Below, piece after piece: positions 51,123 to 60,047 of a stretch of 64,000 nt of DNA (the first letter of the stretch is position 1; each line of letters begins with the position of its first letter). The notes under the pieces are model-generated. The model ran no database searches. It saw only the letters and a list, made by a program, of their open reading frames with translations, and was not told the DNA's origin. The position numbers were made by a program, and so were the translations under genes. The stretch covers positions 1 through 64,000 of the forward strand of contig JBKBQT010000013.1 of NCBI GenBank assembly GCA_046292445.1, written 5' to 3'. Source of the DNA: CALIZF01 sp046292445 (GTDB taxonomy: Bacteria; Pseudomonadota; Alphaproteobacteria; Rhodobacterales; Rhodobacteraceae).

Positions 51123-51749
51123 TCACTTCGCCGCAAACGGCGCTGCGGCGCCCCAGAGGTCCAGCACCCGCCCATCCCGGCCGCAAGCCGCACGGTAAAG
51201 CTGATAGGCCGCCGCTTTGCGCCGTGGCCCGAACCGGGTCAGGATCAGGTCATCCGACTTGTAATAGTTCTGGTGGTAATCCTCCGCCGGCCAGAACGGC
51301 CCGGCCTCGAGGATCGGCGTGACGATGCGCTTGCCCAGCGCCTGCTGCGCCTCGGCCTTCGCCGCCTCGGCGATGCCCCGCTGTCGTGCGTCGAGCGGAA
51401 AGATCGCGGTCCGGTAGCTGTCGCCCCGGTCGCAGAACTGCCCGCCCGCATCGGTCGGGTTCACGCTGCGAAAGAAGATATGCAGGATCCGGTCATAGCC
51501 GATGACCGCCGGATCGAACCGGATTTCCACCGCCTCGTAATGCCCGGTGCGCCCGCCCGTAACCTGCGCATAGGTCGGGTTCGCCACCGTACCGCCGGTA
51601 TAGCCCGACACGACATCGATCACCCCCGGCACGCTCTCGAAATCCGCCTCGACGCACCAGAAGCATCCCCCGGCCACGATCGCGCGTTCCTCGGCCGCCG
51701 CTGCTGCACTGGCCCAGACCGCCAGCACCAAGGCCATCATCCACCGCAT
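51123..51749 (-). CDS. msrA: Exported peptide methionine sulfoxide reductase MsrA
   Basis: MsrA reduces methionine-S-sulfoxide. The catalytic GGCFWCVEADFE is present, followed by GYTGG and SYRTAIF. Unlike cytosolic MsrA, the start MRWMMALVLAVWASAAAAA is a clear signal peptide (residues 1-19, Ala-rich end), so the enzyme should act in the periplasm. A GGAGGATGCG site precedes the ATG at 51749. The length is 208 residues. A membrane electron donor would be needed; none is seen nearby. Confidence 0.93.
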   Translation of the reverse strand: MRWMMALVLAVWASAAAAAEERAIVAGGCFWCVEADFESVPGVIDVVSGYTGGTVANPTYAQVTGGRTGHYEAVEIRFDPAVIGYDRILHIFFRSVNPTDAGGQFCDRGDSYRTAIFPLDARQRGIAEAAKAEAQQALGKRIVTPILEAGPFWPAEDYHQNYYKSDDLILTRFGPRRKAAAYQLYRAACGRDGRVLDLWGAAAPFAAK

Positions 51750-51824
51750 CGCATCCTCCGTCCTGAACACCGCCCTTTAACCCCCTTCGCCCCCCGGCTA
51801 GCCTCACGTTACAGGGAGGCGCCG

Positions 51825-52742
51825 ATGACAGCCGGAACCGAAACCGAAGACACCTTCAGCCACGCCGCCGAAGAGGATGCGCGCAACGAACACCTGTTGC
51901 TCTGGGTCAACGGCCGGATCCTCCCCAAGGCACAGGCCGTCGTGTCGGTCTATGATTCGGGCTTCATGCTCGGCGATGGCGTGTGGGAGGGGCTGCGCCT
52001 CTACGATGGCCGCTGGGCCTTTCTGGACGACCACCTCGACCGCCTGTTCGAGGCCGCCAGGGCCGTCGACCTCGCCATCGGCCTGACGCGCGATCAGGTC
52101 GCCCGGGCCCTCGCCGAGACCCAGGCCGCCAACGGGATGACGACCGACGTCCACGCCCGCCTCATGGTCACGCGCGGCGTCAAGACCCGGCCGTTCCAGC
52201 ACCCCCGGCTCAGCCGGCAGGGGCCGACCATGGTCATCATCATGGAACATTCGCGCCCGCGCATCCCGCGCCCGATCCGCCTCGCCACCGTGCCCCATAT
52301 CCGCGGCCTGCCGATGACGCAGGACCCCAAGCTCAACTCCCATTCCAAGCTCAACTGCATCCTCGCCTGCATCGCCGCCGAAAAGGCCGGCGCGGACGAG
52401 GCGCTGATGCTTGACATCCACGGCTTCGTGAACACGACCAACGCCTGCAACATCTTCATCGTCCGCAAGGGCGCGGTCTGGACCTCGACGGGCGACTACT
52501 GCATGAACGGGATCACCCGCGCCAAGGTCATCGACCTCTGCCGCGCGAACGGCATCCCGGTGTTCGAGCGCAATTTCTCGCTGGTCGATGCCTATGGCGC
52601 GGACGAGGCGTTCCTGACCGGCACGTTCGGCGCCCAGACGCCGGTCGGCATGATCGACGGCCGGGTGATCGGGACCGGGCAGATGGGGCCGGTGACCGAA
52701 CGGATCCGGGGCCTCTACAGGGCGCTGGTGATGGCGCCATGA
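51825..52742 (+). CDS. Class IV aminotransferase (branched-chain/D-amino acid type)
   Basis: This 305-residue PLP enzyme has VSVYDSGFMLGDGVWEGLRLY near residues 40-60, a lysine in LNSHSKLNCILA likely to bind PLP, and GFVNTTNACNIFIV. The fold is that of IlvE/DAAT/PabC aminotransferases. Substrate is not decided. GGGAGG precedes the ATG at 51825. The stop overlaps the next start in ATGA, so the pair with the sulfotransferase-like protein is translationally coupled. Confidence 0.85.
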   Translation: MTAGTETEDTFSHAAEEDARNEHLLLWVNGRILPKAQAVVSVYDSGFMLGDGVWEGLRLYDGRWAFLDDHLDRLFEAARAVDLAIGLTRDQVARALAETQAANGMTTDVHARLMVTRGVKTRPFQHPRLSRQGPTMVIIMEHSRPRIPRPIRLATVPHIRGLPMTQDPKLNSHSKLNCILACIAAEKAGADEALMLDIHGFVNTTNACNIFIVRKGAVWTSTGDYCMNGITRAKVIDLCRANGIPVFERNFSLVDAYGADEAFLTGTFGAQTPVGMIDGRVIGTGQMGPVTERIRGLYRALVMAP

Positions 52743-53482
52743 GCGAACCCGTCCGCATCTCCCTGTGGTCCGGTCCGCGGAACCTCTCGACCGCGCTGAT
52801 GTATGCCTTTGCCGCCCGCGGCGATTGCGCGGTGGCGGACGAGCCGTTCTATGCCGCCTATCTCGCCGCCAGCGGCGTGCAGCATCCGATGCAGGCCGCG
52901 ATCCTCGCCGCCCAGCCGACCGACCCGGAAGCGGCGGCGGCCTTCTGCGCGGGCCAACCGCCGGACGGCAAGCCGCTGTTCTACCTCAAACAGATGACGC
53001 ATCACATGCTGCCCGGCTTTCCCACCCGCTGGATGGCCGCCTGCCGCCACGCCTTCCTGATCCGCCACCCGGCCCGCGTCATCGCCAGCTATGCCGCCAA
53101 GCGCGAATCGCCGTCGCTGGACGATCTCGGCTTTCCGCAGCAGGCCGCGCTGTTCGATGCGGTCTGCGACCTGGCCGGCACCGCGCCCCCGGTGATCGAC
53201 AGCGCCGCGATCCGCGCCAATCCGCGCGCCGCGCTCGCCGCGCTTTGCGCTGCGCTCGGGATCGGCTTCACGGTCCGGATGCTGCATTGGCCGGCGGGGC
53301 CCAAGCCCTTCGACGGCGTCTGGGCACCGCACTGGTATGGCGCCGTCCACCGCTCCACCGGAATCGACGCCCCCGAGGGGCCGCTGCCTCTGCTCACCGG
53401 CGATCACGCGCGGCTGGCTGAGGCGGCGATGCCGGTCTATGCGCGCCTTGCCGCACATGCGCTCGCACCACAGGGCGGATGA
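52739..53482 (+). CDS. Sulfotransferase-like protein
   Basis: This 247-residue protein has SLWSGPRNLSTALMYAF near the N terminus (like the 5'-phosphosulfate binding loop) and FLIRHPARVIASYAAK (like the 3'-phosphate loop) of sulfotransferases. That family normally uses PAPS. The substrate is unknown. It is coupled to the aminotransferase gene, which suggests a shared substrate or pathway; this is only inferred. A GC-rich hairpin follows. Confidence 0.7.
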   Translation: MSEPVRISLWSGPRNLSTALMYAFAARGDCAVADEPFYAAYLAASGVQHPMQAAILAAQPTDPEAAAAFCAGQPPDGKPLFYLKQMTHHMLPGFPTRWMAACRHAFLIRHPARVIASYAAKRESPSLDDLGFPQQAALFDAVCDLAGTAPPVIDSAAIRANPRAALAALCAALGIGFTVRMLHWPAGPKPFDGVWAPHWYGAVHRSTGIDAPEGPLPLLTGDHARLAEAAMPVYARLAAHALAPQGG

Positions 53483-53501
53483 GTTCGGGCGGGAGTGAGA
53501 G

Positions 53502-53535
53502 GGGGCGCGGTGCAGCACCCCCTGCATGGCGCCCC
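53502..53535. terminator. Convergent terminator between sulfotransferase-like gene and argG
   Basis: GGGGCGC (53502-53508) pairs with GCGCCCC (53529-53535), enclosing a second hairpin GGTGC-A-GCACC (53509-53519). It lies in the 60-bp gap between two convergent genes. There is no U tract, so activity is uncertain. Confidence 0.5.
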
Positions 53536-53542
53536 GCCCGCC

Positions 53543-54772
53543 TCAGCCGCCCGCCACCCGCCGATTGCGCGCCGCGATCAGCCGCAGGCGCAGCGCGTTC
53601 AGCCGGATGAATCCCGCCGCGTCCTTCTGGTCATAGGCGCCGGCATCAGCCTCGAAGGTCACGTGCCGCTCGCTGTAAAGGCTGTGGTCCGACCACCGCG
53701 CCACCACCCGCGCCGAGCCCTTGTAGAGCTTGAGCCGCACCGTCCCCGTCACATGCGTCTGGCTCCGGTCGATCAGCGCCTGCAGCATCTCGCGTTCCGG
53801 CGAATACCAGAACCCGTTGTAGATCAGTTCCGCATAGCGCGGCATCAGGCTGTCCTTGAGATGCCCGGCACCGGCATCCAGCGTGATCTGCTCGATCCCC
53901 CGATGCGCCTCGAGCAAGATCGTGCCGCCCGGCGTCTCGTAAAGCCCCCGCGACTTCATCCCGACGAACCGGTTCTCGACCAGATCGAGCAGCCCGATCC
54001 CGTGTTTCGCGCCCAGTTCGTTCAACCGCGTCAGCACCATCGCAGGCGACAGCGCCGCGCCGTTGACGGCCACCGCATCACCGCGCGCGAAGGTAATCTC
54101 GACCATCTCGGGCGTACCGGGCGCGTCCTCGACCGCGACGATGCGCTGTGCGACGTAATCGGGCGGCTCGACCCCCGGATCCTCGAGCACCTTGCCCTCG
54201 GACGAGGTGTGCAGAAGGTTCGCATCCACCGAAAACGGCGCCTCGCCGCGCTTGTCCTTGGCGATCGGGATCTGATGCGCCTCGGCAAAGGCCAGCAGGT
54301 CCGACCGGCTTGCCAGGTTCCACTCCCGCCAGGGCGCGATCACCCGCAGCGCCGGGTCGAGCGCGGCGACGGTCAGCTCGAAACGCACCTGATCGTTGCC
54401 CTTGCCGGTCGCGCCATGCGCCACCGCATCGGCGCCGGTTTCCTGCGCGATCTCGGCCAGCCGCTTGGCGATGAGCGGGCGGGCGATCGAGGTGCCGAGC
54501 AGATAGAGCCCCTCATAGACCGCATTCGCCCGGAACATCGGGAACACGAAGTCGCGCACGAATTCCTCGCGCAGATCCTCGATGTAGATGTTCGCCGGGT
54601 CGATGCCGAGCTGCACCGCCTTGGCCCGCGCCGGCTCCAGCTCCTCGCCCTGGCCGAGATCGGCGGTGAAGGTGACGACCTCGCAGCCGTATTCCGTCTG
54701 CAGCCACTTGAGGATGATCGACGTGTCGAGCCCCCCGGAATAGGCAAGGACGACCTTCTTGGGCGCGGGCAT
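53543..54772 (-). CDS. argG: Argininosuccinate synthase
   Basis: ArgG condenses citrulline and aspartate with ATP in arginine synthesis. The 409-residue protein has the N-type ATP pyrophosphatase loop LAYSGGLDTSI, the segments VAHGATGKGNDQVRFE and SVDANLLHTSSEGKVLEDP. I chose the ATG at 54772 because GGAG lies six bases upstream; the ATG at 54778 sits too close to that site. It stands alone, divergent from ilvA. Confidence 0.97.
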   Translation of the reverse strand: MPAPKKVVLAYSGGLDTSIILKWLQTEYGCEVVTFTADLGQGEELEPARAKAVQLGIDPANIYIEDLREEFVRDFVFPMFRANAVYEGLYLLGTSIARPLIAKRLAEIAQETGADAVAHGATGKGNDQVRFELTVAALDPALRVIAPWREWNLASRSDLLAFAEAHQIPIAKDKRGEAPFSVDANLLHTSSEGKVLEDPGVEPPDYVAQRIVAVEDAPGTPEMVEITFARGDAVAVNGAALSPAMVLTRLNELGAKHGIGLLDLVENRFVGMKSRGLYETPGGTILLEAHRGIEQITLDAGAGHLKDSLMPRYAELIYNGFWYSPEREMLQALIDRSQTHVTGTVRLKLYKGSARVVARWSDHSLYSERHVTFEADAGAYDQKDAAGFIRLNALRLRLIAARNRRVAGG

Positions 54773-54913
54773 GGGCATCTCCGGTCTGGGGCGGATTGTG
54801 ACGGCAGGGGTCTATTGGCTTTTCCCCTGCGCTGCAACGTGCCTGCGCGCCTGACGCATTGCCGCCGGCCCCTGCAGCCGCTATCGCAGGAAAACCCTGT
54901 CCGGATACCCGCC

Positions 54914-56152
54914 ATGCCAGACTTCGCCCGCGCCGCCGAGGCCACAACTGCCGCCCTGCGCGATCTATTCCCCGCGACCCCGCTGCAGCGCAACGATCAC
55001 CTCTCGACGCGCTTCGGCGCCGAGATCTGGCTCAAGCGCGAGGATCTGAGCCCCGTGCGCAGCTACAAGCTGCGCGGGGCGTTCAACGCGATGCGCAAGC
55101 GCGTGCCGGCCACGCGCCATTTCGTCTGCGCGAGCGCGGGCAACCATGCGCAGGGGGTGGCCTATGCCTGCCGGCACTTCGGCGTGCGGGGCACGATCTT
55201 CATGCCGGTCACCACGCCGCAGCAGAAGATCGACAAGACCCGCATGTTCGGCAACGGCGCGGTCGAGATCGTGCTGACGGGCGACTATTTCGACCAGACG
55301 CTGGCCGCCGCGCAGGCGCATTGCGCGGCCGAGCGCGCGCATTTCCTGTCGCCGTTCGACGACGCGGACGTGATCGAGGGGCAGGCCTCGGTGGGGGTAG
55401 AGCTGCTCGCGCAACTCGGCCGGGCGCCCGATCTCGTGGTCCTGCCGGTGGGCGGCGGCGGGCTGTCGGCCGGTGTCACGCGGTATCTTCACGCCGCAGC
55501 GCCCGGCACGCGGTTCGTCTTCGTCGAACCCGAGGGCGGCGCCAGCCTGACCGCCGCGCTGGCCGCGGGTGCGCCGGTGACGCTGCCGCGGGTGAACAGC
55601 TTTGTCGATGGTGCCGCCGTGGCGCGGGTCGGCGCGCTGACCTTCGCCGCGCTGCGCGATGTGGCGCCGGCGGATGTTCTGGCCGCACCCGAGGACCGGA
55701 TCTGCGTGACGATGCTCGAGATGCTGAACGTCGAGGGGATCGTGCTGGAGCCTGCAGGCGCGCTCTCGGTCGATGTGTTGCCCGAGCTTCGGGACCGGAT
55801 CGCGGGGCGGACGGTGGTCTGCGTGACCTCGGGCGGGAATTTCGACTTCGAGCGGCTGCCGGAGGTCAAGGAACGCGCCATGCGCCACGCCGGCCTCAAG
55901 AAATACTTCATCCTGCGCATGCCGCAGCGGCCCGGTGCGCTGCGCGAGTTTCTCGGGATGCTGGGCCCGGATGACGATATCGCGCGGTTCGAATATCTCA
56001 AGAAATCGGCCCGCAACTTCGGATCGGTCCTGATCGGGATCGAGACGCGGAATGCCGCGAACTTCGACCGGCTCGTGCAGAAGCTGGATGCCGCCGCCTT
56101 TTCGTTCCGCGACATCACACGGGACGAGACGCTCGCCGAATTCCTGATCTGA
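54914..56152 (+). CDS. ilvA: Threonine dehydratase, short form
   Basis: This PLP enzyme deaminates threonine to 2-oxobutanoate, the start of isoleucine synthesis. The 412-residue product has the PLP lysine segment SYKLRGAFNAM and the glycine loop PVGGGGLSAG, followed by a single ACT-like regulatory domain (KKYFILRMPQRPGALREFL, from about residue 330). E. coli IlvA has 514 residues and two such domains, so feedback control may differ. The ribosome site is weak. Confidence 0.93.
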   Translation: MPDFARAAEATTAALRDLFPATPLQRNDHLSTRFGAEIWLKREDLSPVRSYKLRGAFNAMRKRVPATRHFVCASAGNHAQGVAYACRHFGVRGTIFMPVTTPQQKIDKTRMFGNGAVEIVLTGDYFDQTLAAAQAHCAAERAHFLSPFDDADVIEGQASVGVELLAQLGRAPDLVVLPVGGGGLSAGVTRYLHAAAPGTRFVFVEPEGGASLTAALAAGAPVTLPRVNSFVDGAAVARVGALTFAALRDVAPADVLAAPEDRICVTMLEMLNVEGIVLEPAGALSVDVLPELRDRIAGRTVVCVTSGGNFDFERLPEVKERAMRHAGLKKYFILRMPQRPGALREFLGMLGPDDDIARFEYLKKSARNFGSVLIGIETRNAANFDRLVQKLDAAAFSFRDITRDETLAEFLI

Positions 56153-56157
56153 GGCCC

Positions 56158-56502
56158 TCAGCCGGCGGCGCGGCGCGTATCCGGTTCGGCGATGCCGTCA
56201 AGGAACGCGGCGCGGCTCTCTGCATAGACGGATGCGACAAGGCCGAGGTCCACACCGGCGGCGCCACCGGCCGCTGCGGCGCGTTCACCGTCGTCGCACA
56301 GGCGCGCGAGCGCCTCGAACCCGAGGTTGAGCGCGCTGCCGCGCAGGAAGTGCAGCGCCGCCTCGAGCCCGTCGGCAGACGTCGCCGCGGCAATGCGGGC
56401 CACAGCCTCGTCTGCCTCCTCGAGGAACAGCGCGACCACTTCGCGGAAACCGTCCGCGCCGATCTCGTTCCGCAGCGCTTCGGCGCGTGCCCAGTCGATC
56501 AT
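56158..56502 (-). CDS. Histidine phosphotransfer (Hpt) domain protein
   Basis: This 114-residue all-helical protein has the Hpt motif ALHFLRGSALNLGFEALARLC, with H51 in place of the phospho-accepting histidine of the usual HxLKGSA. It has no kinase or receiver of its own, so it would shuttle phosphate between others. The ATG at 56502 follows AGGGG. It stands back to back with a receiver-phosphatase gene across 135 bp, a likely partner. Confidence 0.78.
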   Translation of the reverse strand: MIDWARAEALRNEIGADGFREVVALFLEEADEAVARIAAATSADGLEAALHFLRGSALNLGFEALARLCDDGERAAAAGGAAGVDLGLVASVYAESRAAFLDGIAEPDTRRAAG

Positions 56503-56637
56503 CGTCCACCCCTGCATCCGGCGGATGCGTGCTGCCCGAGGCGCAATGTCGCCGCGCCCAGCTTAACGCCCCGTAACCGGCCCGCGGCGCTTCGCGAGCA
56601 ATTCTATGCTTCACCCTAGCTTAATCCACTCAGGCGA

Positions 56638-57930
56638 ATGTTCCGGCAGGGAAGGGCGGGGGCAAGCGTGCAAAATGCGGTGATCGACCATGGACGTGCC
56701 GCAGCAGCGACTGCCCCGTGGCGGGTTCTGGTGGTCGATGACAGCCGCGCGCAGCGACAGCTCTTGCGCGCATCGCTGACCCGCTGGGGCTATCAGGTCA
56801 GCGATGCCGCCTCGGGCGACGAGGCACTGGCGCTCGTCCGCGCGGGCCGCTTCGACATCATTCTGAGCGACTGGGTGATGCCGGGCATGTCCGGCCTCGA
56901 TTTCTGCCGTGCCTTCAGGGCCTTGCCGCAGGACGACTATGGCTATTTCATCCTCCTGACATCCAAGAGCGCGACCGAGGAGGTCGCCCGCGGGCTCGAC
57001 GTCGGCGCCGACGATTTCCTCGCCAAGCCGGTAAGCCCGGACGAGCTGCGGGCGCGGCTCAAGGCCGGCGAGCGCATCCTCGGCATGCAGCGGGAGCTGA
57101 GGGACAAGAACCGCCTGCTCGGCGCGGCGCTGGACGAGTTGCAGGGCGTCTATGATTCGCTCGACCGCGACCTGATCGAGGCGCGCAAGCTGCAGCAATC
57201 GCTGGTGCGCGACCGGCACCGCGATTTCGGCACCGCGTCGGTGTCGCTGTTGCTGCGTCCCTCGGGGCACGTCGGCGGCGATCTGGTGGGGTATTTCGCC
57301 ATCGGGCCTGGCCGGGTTGCGTTCTTTTCAGTCGATGTGTCGGGCCATGGTGTCGCGGCGGCGATGATGGCGGCGCGGCTTGCCGGGATGCTGGCGTCGG
57401 CTTCGCCTGACGGGAACGTGGCGCTTGCGCTCGACGGCGCCACCCCGGTCGAGCCATGGCCGCCCGAAACCGTCGCGGCCCGCCTCAACCGCGTCCTGCA
57501 CGAGGTGATCCGGGTCGATCAGTATTTCACCTGTGTCTATGCCGAGGCGGATCTGGTCAGCGGCCGGGTCTCGCTGGTCCAGGCGGGGCATCCGCATCCG
57601 CTCTTGCTGGCGGCTGACGGGCGCGTGACGCGGATCGGCCGGGGCGGCCTGCCGGTCGGCCTCATTCCCGACGCGGCCTGGGAACGGGTGGAGTTCCGCA
57701 TGGCGCCGGGCGACCGGCTGGTGCTGATGTCCGACGGTTTCACCGAATGCACTGCGGAAACGGGCGAGGAACTGGGCGAGGCGGGGTTCTCGGCGCTGCT
57801 CGCGGCCACCAGGGGCCTGACCGGCGCCGCGATGCTCGACGCGCTGCTGTGGGAGATGGAGCGGTTTTCGGGCAGCACCGAATTCATCGACGACATGTCG
57901 GCCGTGCTCTACGAGTTTCGCGGACCCTAG
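56638..57930 (+). CDS. Receiver-PP2C phosphatase (RsbU/RbaY-like)
   Basis: This 430-residue protein has an N-terminal receiver domain (VLVVDDSRAQR, phospho-acceptor D78 in SDWVMPGMSG, LAKPVSPDEL) to about residue 145. A helical linker (145-190) leads to a C-terminal PP2C-type phosphatase with GGDLVGYF and DVSGHGVAAAMMA metal-binding residues. Such proteins dephosphorylate anti-anti-sigma factors; the R. capsulatus relative RbaY affects gene transfer agent production. Its Rsb partners are not in the window. The start is ATG 56638 or GTG 56668; the latter has the better ribosome site. Confidence 0.88.
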   Translation: MFRQGRAGASVQNAVIDHGRAAAATAPWRVLVVDDSRAQRQLLRASLTRWGYQVSDAASGDEALALVRAGRFDIILSDWVMPGMSGLDFCRAFRALPQDDYGYFILLTSKSATEEVARGLDVGADDFLAKPVSPDELRARLKAGERILGMQRELRDKNRLLGAALDELQGVYDSLDRDLIEARKLQQSLVRDRHRDFGTASVSLLLRPSGHVGGDLVGYFAIGPGRVAFFSVDVSGHGVAAAMMAARLAGMLASASPDGNVALALDGATPVEPWPPETVAARLNRVLHEVIRVDQYFTCVYAEADLVSGRVSLVQAGHPHPLLLAADGRVTRIGRGGLPVGLIPDAAWERVEFRMAPGDRLVLMSDGFTECTAETGEELGEAGFSALLAATRGLTGAAMLDALLWEMERFSGSTEFIDDMSAVLYEFRGP

Positions 57931-57933
57931 CGT

Positions 57934-58368
57934 TCACAGAAGCCGGCCGAGGAAATGCCGGTCGCCGGTATTGGCCACGAGCCGCGCAGCGGTGGCGAGC
58001 GGCGCCCAGAGCGCGGTATGCCCTGCTTCGGTCGGCGGGCCGATCATCCGCCCGGGCCGCGCGAGATAGACCACGCAGAGCTTTTCCGCCCAGAGGTCGT
58101 ATTCGGGCATGTAGGTGAAGCGCCGGAACGCCCCCAGCCGCCGTTCGACCGCCATCGTCCAGCCGGTTTCCTCAAGCACCTCGCGGTGCAGCGCGGGGAT
58201 CGCCTGTTCGCCCGGGTCGATCCCGCCGCCGGGCAGCTGCACCTCGGGCACCGGGGCATCCTGATGCGTCAAGAGGATATCCGGCCCCCGGCGCAGGATC
58301 GCATAGACCCCCGGCCGCCGTCGGTAGTGCCGGCCAGCCCGGGGGCTCTCGCCGAATCGCCGGATCAT
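57934..58368 (-). CDS. Nudix hydrolase
   Basis: This 144-residue protein has a complete Nudix box (GGGIDPGEQAIPALHREVLEETGW; Gx5Ex7REVxEExGW). The substrate is not evident. The stop is 3 bp from the end of the convergent phosphatase gene. It lies 88 bp before the divergent hslO, with no known link to it. Confidence 0.88.
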   Translation of the reverse strand: MIRRFGESPRAGRHYRRRPGVYAILRRGPDILLTHQDAPVPEVQLPGGGIDPGEQAIPALHREVLEETGWTMAVERRLGAFRRFTYMPEYDLWAEKLCVVYLARPGRMIGPPTEAGHTALWAPLATAARLVANTGDRHFLGRLL

Positions 58369-58456
58369 GCTGCCCCCTTGGACCTGCGGTTGTCGTGCCT
58401 ATATGCCCGCGGTATGCCAAGGCGCGGCATCGAGGGAAACCCCCGGAGACCTGTTC

Positions 58457-59461
58457 ATGACCATCGGCTCTCAGATCGCCTGGGACGATACAGTCCTGCC
58501 GTTCCAGCTCGACCGGCCCGATATCCGCGGCCGCGTCGCGCGGCTCGACGGCGTTCTGGACCAGATCCTGGCGCAGCACGACTATCCCGCCCCGATCGAG
58601 GCGCTGGTGGCCGAGGCGGCGCTTTTGACCGCACTCATCGGGCAGACGATCAAGCTGCGCTGGAAGCTGAGCCTGCAGATCCGCGGCAACGGCGCTGCGC
58701 GGCTGATCGCGACCGACTACTTCGGCCCGGGCACCAGCGGCGAGCCGGCACGGATCCGGGCCTATGCCAGTTTCGATCGCGACAGGATCGACGCGCAGGC
58801 GCCGGGGTTCGGCCAGATCGGGCAGGGGTATTTCGCGATCCTGCTCGACCAGGGCCCCGATACGCTGCCCTATCAGGGGATCACACCGATCGCGGGCGGG
58901 TCGCTGTCGTCCTGCGCCGAGGCGTATTTCGCCCAGTCCGAACAGCTTCCGACGCGGTTCGCGCTGTCCTTCGGCCGCTCGCGCGCGCCGCGCGGGACGC
59001 CGGCCTGGCGCGCCGGCGGGGTGATGGTGCAGTCGATGCCCAAGGCATCGCCCCTCATGGCCAAGGGCGACGGCGGGTCGGGCGACGGCGGCCTGCTGGC
59101 GGCGGCCGACATCCTGCACGGCGACGACGAGGATAACTGGAACCGCGTGAACTTGCTTCTGGACACGGTCGAGCCGCTGGAGCTTGTCGGCCCCGTCGTG
59201 CAACCGACCGAGCTTCTGGTGCGGCTGTTCCACGACGAGGTGCCGCGGGTGTTCGATGCCCAGCCGGTGCGGTTCGGCTGCACCTGTTCGATCGACAAGG
59301 TGCGCAGTTCCCTGTCGATCTATTCCGCCAAGGATATCGCCACGATGACCACGCCCGAGGGGATCGTCACCGCCGATTGCCAGTTCTGCGGCGCGCATTA
59401 CGAACTTGACCCGGCAACGGTCGGGTTCGAGGCGGTGGGGGGCAGCGGTGGGGCACATTGA
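58457..59461 (+). CDS. hslO: Redox-regulated holdase Hsp33
   Basis: Hsp33 is a chaperone activated by oxidation of its zinc site. The 334-residue protein has the family N-terminal domain (LVAEAALLTALIGQTIKLRWK) and the C-terminal zinc cysteines CTC and CQFC. GGAG lies eight bases upstream of the ATG. It overlaps the following Nudix gene by 14 bp. Both fit a stress or house-cleaning operon. Confidence 0.96.
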   Translation: MTIGSQIAWDDTVLPFQLDRPDIRGRVARLDGVLDQILAQHDYPAPIEALVAEAALLTALIGQTIKLRWKLSLQIRGNGAARLIATDYFGPGTSGEPARIRAYASFDRDRIDAQAPGFGQIGQGYFAILLDQGPDTLPYQGITPIAGGSLSSCAEAYFAQSEQLPTRFALSFGRSRAPRGTPAWRAGGVMVQSMPKASPLMAKGDGGSGDGGLLAAADILHGDDEDNWNRVNLLLDTVEPLELVGPVVQPTELLVRLFHDEVPRVFDAQPVRFGCTCSIDKVRSSLSIYSAKDIATMTTPEGIVTADCQFCGAHYELDPATVGFEAVGGSGGAH

Positions 59462-60047
59462 CGCCTTCGACCGCATCCGCGCCGCGCTGGCGATGCCGGC
59501 GCGGCCTTCGTCCGACTACGACCTCAACCCGCAAAGCCGTGTCCAGATGCCGCCGTTGCGGGCAGCGGCCGTTCTGGTGCCGCTCGTCGCGGGACCGCGC
59601 GGGCTCGACGTTGTGCTGACCAAGCGCGCCTCGGGCCTGCGCAACCACCCGGGCCAGATCGCCTTTCCCGGCGGCAAGGTGGACGAGGGCGATGCCGGGG
59701 TCGAGGCGGCGGCGCTGCGCGAGGCGCGCGAGGAGATCGGGCTTCCCCCCGCGCTGGTCGTGCCGATGGGCCTTCTGCCGGTGCACGAGACGGTGACGGG
59801 TTTTTCCGTCACGCCGGTCGTCGCGCAGATCACCGCCCCGTTCGATCCGGTCCCGCAGCCCGGCGAGGTGGACGAGGTGTTCCACGTCCCGCTGGCGCAT
59901 CTGGCCGATCCGGCGCGCTACCGCATCGAGCGGCGGATGTGGCGGGGGCAGTGGCGCAACTATTACACCGTCCCCTGGGGGCCATATTACATCTGGGGCG
60001 CGACCGCGCGCATCCTGCGCGGCCTAGCCGACCGTCTGGCGGCATGA
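59448..60047 (+). CDS. CoA pyrophosphatase-type Nudix hydrolase
   Basis: This 199-residue protein has the CoA-pyrophosphatase pattern of LRNHPGQIAFPGGKVDEGD directly joined to a Nudix box (ALREAREEIGL). This pattern is typical of NudL/YeaB enzymes that hydrolyse CoA and its derivatives. The GTG at 59448, with GGGGGG five bases upstream, is preferred; it lies inside hslO. The end overlaps the CCA-adding enzyme in an ATGA junction. Confidence 0.88.
   Translation: MGHIDAFDRIRAALAMPARPSSDYDLNPQSRVQMPPLRAAAVLVPLVAGPRGLDVVLTKRASGLRNHPGQIAFPGGKVDEGDAGVEAAALREAREEIGLPPALVVPMGLLPVHETVTGFSVTPVVAQITAPFDPVPQPGEVDEVFHVPLAHLADPARYRIERRMWRGQWRNYYTVPWGPYYIWGATARILRGLADRLAA

Noticed and set aside
56562..56576. 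TTAACGCCCCGTAAC as a CtrA site
   Set aside because: The second half is only near-consensus when the spacing is six rather than seven, so it does not meet the TTAA-N7-TTAA pattern.
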